DNA of 7,104 nt from NCBI GenBank assembly GCA_022567275.1, contig JADFHH010000084.1, forward strand, positions 1-7,104, read 5' to 3'. Shown one piece after another: positions 1-5,666 of the stretch. Source of the DNA: Pseudomonadota bacterium (GTDB lineage Bacteria > Pseudomonadota > Alphaproteobacteria > Rhizobiales > Methyloligellaceae). The notes beneath the pieces are model-generated. The model saw only the letters and a list, made by a program, of their open reading frames with translations. It had not been told where the DNA came from and searched no databases. Numbering within the stretch: position 1 is the first letter of the stretch; each line of letters starts with the position of its first letter. The position numbers were made by a program, and so were the translations under genes.

Positions 1-210
1 GACAACATAATCATCCAGCAGGCAGTCATTGCCGGCGTAAGCCGGTGCCGGCGCCGTGGCGGTGAAGGCCACGCCCAAGGCCACCGTCAGCGCCAGCGCG
101 CTGGCGGAACTCAACAGCCGTGCCGGCCGCAAGATCGACCGTGCGTTAGTATTAGTAGATGTGATTGAAGATGTGATTGAATTCTGAGCATTCCCTGTTT
201 GCGTCAACAT
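1..210 (-). CDS. 5' end of a gene for an exported protein (partial, runs off the left edge)
   Basis: An open frame starts with ATG at 210 and continues without a stop to base 1, giving 70 residues. The start is supported by a strong GGAGGG ribosome binding site 9 nt upstream. The first 25 residues are polar and rich in Ser, Thr and Asn. They are followed by RPARLL and a hydrophobic, Ala/Leu/Val-rich stretch at about residues 34-52, ending in the likely signal peptidase site AYA-GN near residue 59. The mature part begins GNDCLLDDYVV. The long polar extension before the hydrophobic core resembles the extended signal regions of large secreted or autotransporter proteins, but too little is visible to name a family. 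The N-terminal region holds an in-frame duplication of Ser-Ile-Thr-Ser, encoded by an exact 12-bp tandem repeat. That it is a gene is likely; its function is unknown. Confidence 0.62.
   Translation of the reverse strand, partial: MLTQTGNAQNSITSSITSTNTNARSILRPARLLSSASALALTVALGVAFTATAPAPAYAGNDCLLDDYVV
158..181. repeat. 12-bp perfect tandem duplication inside the exported-protein gene
   Basis: GATGTGATTGAA occurs twice back to back, at 158-169 and 170-181. On the minus strand the two copies are in frame and encode SITS-SITS in the polar N-terminal extension of the exported protein. Because the unit is a multiple of three, copy-number change would lengthen or shorten the protein without a frameshift. 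Confidence 0.85.
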
Positions 211-219
211 AATAAAGAT

Positions 220-225
220 CCCTCC
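220..225 (-). promoter_or_regulatory. Ribosome binding site of the exported-protein gene
   Basis: GGAGGG reads on the minus strand 9 nt before the ATG at 210. It is the strongest Shine-Dalgarno match in the window and is the main reason for accepting this truncated gene and its start. Confidence 0.7.
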
Positions 226-290
226 AAGATCGTTGCCAGACCCCTCAGGAGCCTGAATCCACGCATTGCCAATTTAGTAGCTGGTTTCGA

Positions 291-319
291 CTCATAATGG
301 GGGAATGCAACAAAGTAAA
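291..319 (-). promoter_or_regulatory. Possible weak sigma-70-type promoter for the exported-protein gene
   Basis: On the minus strand TTTACT (319-314) and TATGAG (296-291) are separated by 17 bp. Each matches the consensus -35 or -10 box at four of six positions. Placed here, the promoter would give a leader of roughly 75 nt that includes the small palindrome TCAGG-AG-CCTGA at 245-256. The match is weak and could be chance. Confidence 0.22.
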
Positions 320-849
320 AGGAATAGCGACATAAGAGGTGCAGATTCTCAAACAGCGTGTCATTTTGGCAACGCTTTTGCCGCGCTTCGGTCAATTTTT
401 GGCAGATTTACGGGATTCTTCCGTTGAGCCAGAATCAGGGCCGATTCATCGCCTCCAGCGCGCCCCGGCGATTCGCTCTGGAGGGCCAAAAACCGGCCTG
501 GCAAGGCCTGAACAGCGGGAAAAGCCTGCTTTTGCGCCATTTTTTTCAGCTTGTCCGGCCCCGTTTTCATGCCCGGCCCGGAAAACAGCCGCCGCGGCGT
601 TATAATGCGGCTGAACCCGGATTTCCGGGGTTCGCCGGAAAAAAGCCCGGTGGATTAAACCGGCCGGACCCCGGCATGGCGATTCGCATTTGGCCGTATC
701 CCCAACCCCATGGACCCTTCCGCAATTCCGCATCTTGACGCGGCCCCCCGTTAAACCTTACCTAAAGACGCCGGCAGCGGAAAATGGCCGGCAAGGCGTT
801 TGGGTTATGATGAGTAATACCAAGGGTCGTTAGCATTGACCGATCCGCA

Positions 850-908
850 CATCCTTCGAGACGGCGAGCCTGTCCCCGCGCAGGCGGGGACGCCTCCTCA
901 GGATGAGG
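850..908 (+). repeat. Palindromic intergenic repeat unit, left copy
   Basis: The unit begins with ATCCTTCGAGACG (851-863) and ends with CTCCTCAGGATGAGG (894-908). Between them is a perfect 8-bp hairpin, GTCCCCGC (872-879) and GCGGGGAC (884-891), with a 4-nt GCAG loop. The right end is itself a hairpin: CCTCA (896-900), GGA, TGAGG (904-908). Its ends match, in opposite orientation, the ends of the unit at 935-977. Short elements with these TTCGAGACG and CTCCTCAGGATGAGG ends are, as I recall, frequent between genes of Bradyrhizobium-like alphaproteobacteria. That is from memory and not checked here. Confidence 0.75.
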
Positions 909-934
909 TTTTATGACAGAAAAACAAGTACATA

Positions 935-977
935 CCTCATGCTGAGGAGCGCCCGTGAGGGCGCGTCTCGAAGCATC
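935..977 (-). repeat. Palindromic intergenic repeat unit, right copy (inverted)
   Basis: Read on the minus strand, the unit starts ATGCTTCGAGACG (976-964; 12 of 13 identical to the left copy) and ends CTCCTCAGCATGAGG (949-935; 14 of 15 identical). Its central hairpin differs from the left copy: GCGCCC (949-954) and GGGCGC (959-964) with a GTGA loop. A second small hairpin is CCTCA (935-939), TGC, TGAGG (943-947). The pair lies 36 bp beyond the stop of the spermidine-synthase-like gene, so its folded transcript could end or stabilise that mRNA. There is no T-run after it to mark a classic terminator. Confidence 0.75.
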
Positions 978-1013
978 GCCCATGAGTCAGTCTCAATGCC
1001 CCTTGGTATAAGC

Positions 1014-2585
1014 CTATTCGACACCGATCAAACGGTCGACGGGCGCGTAATCGTCGCTCAGGATAATCGGCTCCAGCCGCGCGTCGAGGACGCGCATTCG
1101 ATTGGCATCGATGCGATGCCATTCCAGTCCAGGCTCTACGCGCGAGCGCAGACGCGCTCTCGGCGTTGGTTTCGTCATGGCGGCGATCACGAATGTCGCG
1201 CGCTCTCCTGTCTGGCTGGAGCGCCAGACTTCAACTGTTGCAAAACTGGTGCGCAATGTATTGGCGACGGAAAGTGCAAGCCGTGGCGCGGTATCGCTAT
1301 CGACCACATTCATCAGATAGATGCCGCCATCCGCAAGCCGTTTGCGAACCAGGGCGAAAAATTCCCGTGTCACCAGATGCTGGGGGACTGCGATGTCGTG
1401 AAAGGCATCGCCTACGATGACGTCGAATTTTAAACTGCTGGAACTCAGGACGCGGCGAGCGTCCGCGTGATGAATTTTCAGCCGAGAGTCCCGCGGCACC
1501 CAGAATGATTTGTGCGCCATGCGCGTCACGGCGGGATCGATCTCGGCTATCGTCAATTTCGCGCCGGGCCGCGTTGCAAGCCATGCCCGCGGCAACGAAT
1601 AGGCGCCCCCGCCAATAAAGAACGCCCTGATGGGAGAGTGCGCGCCTGTATGTATCTGCGCAAGCAGATGCTGTGCTTCCACGTAGGGCGTGACGAGAAC
1701 CTCCGGCCGTTCGGCCAGATTGATGCCGTGCCCGAGATGATCGAGCACCATAACCCTCGCCGGTTCGCCCATTTCCGATGAAAGATCGACCACACGGATA
1801 CAATAGTAATCGCTTTCCGCGTCACAGGCTGGCACGAACGCCTTTACTTTGTGTCCTGAAACGAATGTAACGGTCCCCAAAATCAAGGTCACGGCAATCG
1901 GCAGCAATCGCGATGCAACGCGTTCCGGCTCCGCGCCCCGCCGGGAACCGAAATACAGCAGGATCGCTCCAAGAGAGATGTAGATAGCCGTAACGAGCAG
2001 CATGGTGCGTATTGTGCCGAGCCAGGAAATGAAAACGAAACCTGCCGCCAGAGTGCCGGCAATACTCCCCGTAGCGCCAGCGGCATAGAAGGCGCCCAGC
2101 ACCCGCCCCATCCGATTGCGGTTGTCCTCGATCGCAAGTTTTGTCAGGACGGGGGAGGGAATGCCGACGAAAAAGCTTGGCAGAAAGAACAACGCCCCCG
2201 TGATGACAAGGATTGTCGGCACGGGCGGAAGCGCCAATGCGAGCACCGGCCCGGTTATCACCCGGATCAAGACGAGACTCAGTGCCGCCGACACACCGGC
2301 GAGCAGCAAACACGCGGCAACCATACGCCGCGCCTTGTCGCCCGGCCAGTCGGCAATCCGCCCGCCAACCCAGTGACCGATCGAAAACCCCGCCAGAACA
2401 ACCGCGATGATCGCGGTCCAGGTGTAAAGCGACATGCCAAGATAGGGAGCGATCATCCGTCCCGCGACGATTTCGACGACGAGGCCGCATCCAGCGCTCA
2501 GCGCTACGACGGTTAAGTAGAACCAGGTGGTCCTGTGTGTGGAGGTTTCCGCATGCTGCACCTCGCTGGTGTTCCTGCCGCCCAT
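1014..2585 (-). CDS. Membrane protein fused to a spermidine-synthase-like domain
   Basis: A 523-residue protein of the 'fused MFS/spermidine synthase' type. The N-terminal half, about residues 20-245, is hydrophobic with roughly seven predicted membrane segments. It includes a loop reading GWRIAD-like (WVGGRIAD) after the second segment, as in transporter-like proteins. The C-terminal half has the Rossmann-type aminopropyltransferase fold: FIGGGAYSLPR at about 324-333, AEIDPA at about 347-352, the HADARR block at about 373-378, FDVIVGDAFHD at about 387-397 and the terminal DDYAPVDRL at about 511-519. True spermidine synthases usually have GGGDG at the first motif, so polyamine synthesis is unproven; the physiological role of this family is poorly known. 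The ATG at 2585 is chosen. TTG at 2621, GTG at 2600 and GTG at 2561 are in frame, and none of the four has a convincing Shine-Dalgarno. It is separated by 187 bp from the gene upstream, so it is probably transcribed on its own. Confidence 0.85.
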   Translation of the reverse strand: MGGRNTSEVQHAETSTHRTTWFYLTVVALSAGCGLVVEIVAGRMIAPYLGMSLYTWTAIIAVVLAGFSIGHWVGGRIADWPGDKARRMVAACLLLAGVSAALSLVLIRVITGPVLALALPPVPTILVITGALFFLPSFFVGIPSPVLTKLAIEDNRNRMGRVLGAFYAAGATGSIAGTLAAGFVFISWLGTIRTMLLVTAIYISLGAILLYFGSRRGAEPERVASRLLPIAVTLILGTVTFVSGHKVKAFVPACDAESDYYCIRVVDLSSEMGEPARVMVLDHLGHGINLAERPEVLVTPYVEAQHLLAQIHTGAHSPIRAFFIGGGAYSLPRAWLATRPGAKLTIAEIDPAVTRMAHKSFWVPRDSRLKIHHADARRVLSSSSLKFDVIVGDAFHDIAVPQHLVTREFFALVRKRLADGGIYLMNVVDSDTAPRLALSVANTLRTSFATVEVWRSSQTGERATFVIAAMTKPTPRARLRSRVEPGLEWHRIDANRMRVLDARLEPIILSDDYAPVDRLIGVE

Positions 2586-2675
2586 ATGAAGGCTATGCAC
2601 ATGATGGCGAACGCAACGCAAGTACCAGGCGGCAGCCGGTATCTGCTGGTATCGAGGGCATCTTCTTTACCGGAG

Positions 2676-2724
2676 CTATCATAGAATAATGTGCAATATC
2701 TCATATATTATAATGTGATGATAG
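2676..2724. promoter_or_regulatory. AT-rich intergenic patch with short repeats; possible promoter or operator region
   Basis: This patch is much richer in A and T than the flanking genes. It is bounded by the inverted pair CTATCAT (2676-2682) and ATGATAG (2718-2724). Inside it are two direct copies of ATAATGTG (2686-2693 and 2710-2717), 24 bp apart. A perfect TATAAT reads on the minus strand at 2712-2707, but no good -35 box lies at the right distance. It sits about 90-140 bp before the start of the spermidine-synthase-like gene, where a promoter is expected. Assignment is by position and composition only. Confidence 0.35.
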
Positions 2725-2728
2725 GAAT

Positions 2729-2752
2729 TTCAGCCGAGTCTCATTGGCTGAA
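2729..2752 (-). terminator. Possible weak terminator after the hydrolase gene
   Basis: On the minus strand TTCAGCC (2752-2746) pairs perfectly with GGCTGAA (2735-2729) around a 10-nt loop. The hairpin begins 20 nt beyond the hydrolase stop codon, which suits the end of the Sox gene run. The stem is only 7 bp and no run of T follows, so efficient intrinsic termination is uncertain. Confidence 0.3.
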
Positions 2753-2772
2753 CGACAGTCGATCGATAGCGT

Positions 2773-3696
2773 TCAACCGCCCGCCTTCAGATACTCGGCG
2801 ATGAGATCGGCGGCGTCCTCGATAAAGAAGTCGAGGAACAGATGACCGGCGTCCTCGATGACCTGCAACTGAATCTTCTTTCCATCCGCCAACGGCCGGA
2901 CGCGCTCCACGACATCTGGCACAACGGTGTCGGCACTGCCGGCAATCACCAGTACAGGAACGCCCACTTTTGTCAGTAGGGAAGGCGTATCGCGCCTGGG
3001 TTCGTCACCGTAATAGGAGATAAAGCTCTCAGCACTTGCCTTGGAGTTCGGGCAATGGAGGAAGCCCGGAAGTTCCATCATCGTCCTGCCCTTGCCATGG
3101 GCAAGGAGCGCTTTTGCCTTCGATAGAATTGGACCAAGATCAGCCTTGAACCGATTCTGGTAACGTGTTGCCGCATTGCCTTCCGGTCCGCGCGTCATGG
3201 GCGCCAGGAGAACGAGCCTGTCGATGCCGCTATCCGCGTGCTCGGCGGCATACCAGGCAACTTGATTGCCGCCGCGGCTGTGCCCCAACAGTGACACGGG
3301 TCCCGCACCGTTGGCCTTCAGCCACGCAATCCATGCCCCGATCTCAAGAACAGCGTCCTCGTGCCGGTGCCGGTGGGGCGTAGCGCAATCATACATGCCA
3401 TCACGGCGAGCCACGCCCAAGCTCAGCGTATGCGCCAGACTTGCGACGCCGCGTTCGGCAAGCGCGGATTGCAGCGCCTCTACTAATTCCATGTCCTTAT
3501 GGGCCAGAGTGCCATGGGTTATGACAAGCACGCCCTGTTTGAAGCTGCCATCATCGGGTTCCACAAGATCGCCAAAAGCGACGGTTCCGTTAATTTCAAG
3601 CTCGATCCCGCGTTGCCCCGCCTCTGACGATTGCAGGCTGGCGAGTGTCAGTAACACGGTGAGGAGCAGTGCCGATGTTTGCCGGATTATACCCAT
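2773..3696 (-). CDS. Secreted alpha/beta hydrolase in the Sox gene run
   Basis: A 307-residue alpha/beta-hydrolase fold protein. Residues 1-26 form a typical Sec signal peptide, with a hydrophobic core at about 8-20 and likely cleavage at SEA-GQ, so it should act in the periplasm. Residues 56-65 contain the VLVITHGTLA strand and oxyanion-loop HG. The nucleophile elbow is GHSRGG with Ser140. The acid is probably Asp256 (GSADTVVPD), and the base His285 (EDAGHLF). Two cysteines, Cys104 and Cys215, remain in the mature chain and might form a disulfide. A His-rich segment (PHRHRHED, about 107-114) precedes the elbow. The substrate cannot be read from the sequence: esterase, thioesterase or another hydrolase are all possible. 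The gene lies 48 bp after the soxT-like gene with a weak GGGGG ribosome site 9 nt before ATG, and is probably the last gene of the operon. Confidence 0.85.
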   Translation of the reverse strand: MGIIRQTSALLLTVLLTLASLQSSEAGQRGIELEINGTVAFGDLVEPDDGSFKQGVLVITHGTLAHKDMELVEALQSALAERGVASLAHTLSLGVARRDGMYDCATPHRHRHEDAVLEIGAWIAWLKANGAGPVSLLGHSRGGNQVAWYAAEHADSGIDRLVLLAPMTRGPEGNAATRYQNRFKADLGPILSKAKALLAHGKGRTMMELPGFLHCPNSKASAESFISYYGDEPRRDTPSLLTKVGVPVLVIAGSADTVVPDVVERVRPLADGKKIQLQVIEDAGHLFLDFFIEDAADLIAEYLKAGG

Positions 3697-3744
3697 ATTT
3701 CCGTACCCCCGTTTTGCCTGTCCAGGCGACTGATGGCGTATAAT

Positions 3745-4872
3745 TCAGCGATGGCCTGGCAGGTCTTGGTTCGCGCCAGCCAATGCGATCTTTTCCAGGC
3801 TCTTGATACCAATGACCGCCCCGGAAACGATCGCTGCAAACGTTATGAAGGACCCCAATGCGAGGGTCGAGACCCCGGTTATGGCTTGTCCAATGGTACA
3901 GCCAAGAGCGAACACACCGCCGATACCCATTATGGCGGCCCCAAACAGGTTTCGCAGCGTATCCTTATTGTCCACGAATGTCGCGAGGTGAAACCGGCCG
4001 GTTGAAACGGCGCCCAAGACGGCTCCCGCTAACGCCCCAAAGACCGTTGCAATGGCAAAACTGGGTATCGTGTTGGCCGTAAATCGCCGCAAATATTCCA
4101 TCGTATCCCCTGTCGCCCGCACAAAGGTCAGCGATGTCGGCGCCTGCGGTTGATCGGCAAACTCGTCGAAGGAGAGTCCGGTAACGGCCCAGCCTGCAAT
4201 GATGCATCCGCCAATGCCGAACCCCGCAATCATATGCAGCGGAGAACCGCGGAAGTTGGCATCCTTGAAACAGAAGATCAGGACAAGACCTGCTATCAGG
4301 CCCGCGCTCAGCCAACGACCCATTTGTAAACTCACACCTAAGAAATCCGCGGTGAGGGACCCGGCGCTCTGGCTGGAGAGTGCAAAATTCGATGGCGCCA
4401 GCAGGTTAAGCTGCTGAATTTCGACCCGGAGCGGACCGAAGATACCCCCAATCGTCATATACGCGAACAATCCTACGACCATGAGAATGAAGAGCGAGCG
4501 CAGATCGCCAGTCCCGACACGCACCAGATTGCGGCTGACACACCCGCCAGACAACACCATGCCGAAGCCAAACAGAAGGCCGCCAATAATATTCGCCAGC
4601 CAGCTGACATTGGGCGACACAAACATGGCCAGACCGACATCGACGATACCGGTGAACTGGAGCAGCTGCACACCCAGGATTGCCACCGCACCGGCGAGCA
4701 GCCAGGCCCGGAAGCGGCGGTAGTCGCCAAATATCATTACGTCGGAGATCGATCCCATCGCGCAAAAATTGGTTGAGAATACGATCAGCCCGAAGACAAG
4801 ACCTATCATAAGCCCCCCGAGCGCCAGCGATGTTGGCGCATAGGTCACAGCTAAATCGCGGATTGTGTCCAT
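3745..4872 (-). CDS. soxT: YeeE/YedE-family sulfur-compound transporter (SoxT-like)
   Basis: A 375-residue integral membrane protein with about nine or ten hydrophobic segments. Family landmarks are NFCAMGSISD (Cys37), the GFGMVLSGGCVSRNLVRVGTG block (Cys111) and ALGCTIGQAITGVSTLALGS (Cys325). The Cys111 and Cys325 blocks are pseudo-repeats of each other in the two halves. In the thiosulfate transporter TsuA of this family, conserved cysteines line the pathway and handle thiosulfate; Cys37, Cys111 and Cys325 are plausible equivalents by position. In Sox clusters such proteins are called SoxT and are thought to import thiosulfate or move a sulfur species. The length is that of the full two-half form. 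ATG at 4872 has GGAGG 12 nt upstream, a slightly long spacing. The gene lies 36 bp after the soxV-like gene and 48 bp before the hydrolase. The exact substrate and direction are inferred. Confidence 0.87.
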   Translation of the reverse strand: MDTIRDLAVTYAPTSLALGGLMIGLVFGLIVFSTNFCAMGSISDVMIFGDYRRFRAWLLAGAVAILGVQLLQFTGIVDVGLAMFVSPNVSWLANIIGGLLFGFGMVLSGGCVSRNLVRVGTGDLRSLFILMVVGLFAYMTIGGIFGPLRVEIQQLNLLAPSNFALSSQSAGSLTADFLGVSLQMGRWLSAGLIAGLVLIFCFKDANFRGSPLHMIAGFGIGGCIIAGWAVTGLSFDEFADQPQAPTSLTFVRATGDTMEYLRRFTANTIPSFAIATVFGALAGAVLGAVSTGRFHLATFVDNKDTLRNLFGAAIMGIGGVFALGCTIGQAITGVSTLALGSFITFAAIVSGAVIGIKSLEKIALAGANQDLPGHR

Positions 4873-4908
4873 TGTTCTGATTGTCCTCCGATTCGCACCC
4901 GTTCGATC

Positions 4909-5643
4909 CTAACCGAATGTCCCAAGGACCGGGAACATTTCCAACAGCCAAAAGGCGATAACGTTCATGGAGCCGGTCATAAACAGGATACCCGTTATGA
5001 CGAGCAAGCCTCCCATGGTCTTTTCCATCACACCCATATGACGCCGGTAACGCTGCATGAAACTCATGAATGGCCGGATCGCCAGCGCCGCGCCGATAAA
5101 CGGAAGGCCCAGACCGAGAGAATAGACAAACAGCAGCCAGATACCCCTGGCAATTGTGTCTTCTGCTCCAGCGACAAACAGTATCGTGGCGAAGACCGGT
5201 CCGACGCACGGCGTCCAGCCGAACGCAAATGCGAAACCCATGATATAGGCGCCGAGAAACGACGCCGGGTTTGTTTCGGAATGAAGACGCGCCTCGCGGT
5301 ACAGCAGCGGTATCCTGACCATGCCGAGGAAATGCAAGCCGAAAAGGATGATGACAACGCCGGCAATGGTCGACAGGATGGAAAGGTTAGCGCTGACAAG
5401 CTGTCCAATTGCCGTCGCCGTCGCACCCAGTGCGACAAAAACCGTTGTGAAGCCCAGGACAAAAAAGATCGAGGCCGCGACGACACGAATATAGGCATTG
5501 CGCTGCAGTCCCTGTTCGCCGGCGAGTTCTTCAAGAGTTATTCCGCCCAGATAACAAAGATAGGGTGGAACGAGCGGCAAGACACATGGCGACAGGAAGC
5601 TGAGCAGGCCGCCTATGAGAGCACCAAAAACGGATACTTCCAT
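4909..5643 (-). CDS. soxV: CcdA/DsbD-type thiol electron transporter (SoxV-like)
   Basis: A 244-residue membrane protein of the CcdA/DsbD transmembrane family with about six membrane segments. The redox pair is visible as LSPCVLP (Cys20) in the first segment and GWTPCVGP (Cys146) in the fourth; a further Cys30 sits in PPYLCYLGG. Such proteins pass electrons from cytoplasmic thioredoxin to periplasmic thiol proteins. Next to soxB the natural role is SoxV, which keeps the SoxYZ carrier cysteine active through the thioredoxin-like SoxW; no soxW is seen in this window. The length is close to that of known SoxV/CcdA proteins. ATG at 5643 is chosen because the conserved N-terminus begins there and AGGGG lies 9 nt upstream. 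Extending the frame to 5790 would overlap soxB and add a non-membrane, basic stretch. It starts 23 bp after the soxB stop. General cytochrome c maturation is the alternative role. Confidence 0.88.
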   Translation of the reverse strand: MEVSVFGALIGGLLSFLSPCVLPLVPPYLCYLGGITLEELAGEQGLQRNAYIRVVAASIFFVLGFTTVFVALGATATAIGQLVSANLSILSTIAGVVIILFGLHFLGMVRIPLLYREARLHSETNPASFLGAYIMGFAFAFGWTPCVGPVFATILFVAGAEDTIARGIWLLFVYSLGLGLPFIGAALAIRPFMSFMQRYRRHMGVMEKTMGGLLVITGILFMTGSMNVIAFWLLEMFPVLGTFG

Positions 5644-5666
5644 CGGTTTGCACCCCTGGGCCGCCT

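Larger units (their letters stand above)
211..849. other. Gene-poor intergenic region
   Basis: About 640 bp without a convincing gene. Open frames on both strands here give Pro/Arg/Ala-rich translations that look like GC-rich noise, and none has a good ribosome binding site. Visible small structures are palindromes at 245-256, 495-508 (GGCCT, 4-nt loop, AGGCC) and 520-533 (AAAAGC, 2-nt loop, GCTTTT, followed by seven T at 540-546). There is also an imperfect hairpin at 613-633 and two copies of GCCGGC at 770-775 and 787-792. None can be assigned a role. The 291-319 promoter candidate and the ribosome binding site at its left end serve the partial gene at 1-210. Confidence 0.6.

Noticed and set aside
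204..395. 63-codon minus-strand open frame
   Set aside because: It overlaps the leader and ribosome site of the exported-protein gene, ends just inside that gene and has no family features.
520..546. Small hairpin followed by seven T as a plus-strand terminator
   Set aside because: The stem is short and mostly A-T, the T-run starts 6 nt after it, and no plus-strand gene or RNA is evident upstream.
601..606. TATAAT on the plus strand as a promoter
   Set aside because: No -35 box lies at a suitable distance and no plus-strand gene follows.
358..738. Open frames of 88-126 codons on both strands in the gene-poor region
   Set aside because: The translations are Pro/Arg/Ala-rich with no recognisable domain and no good ribosome site; overlapping frames on both strands are typical of GC-rich non-coding DNA.
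903..1433. 176-codon plus-strand open frame
   Set aside because: It runs antisense through the repeat unit and the conserved 3' half of the spermidine-synthase-like gene; its translation is the shadow of that gene.
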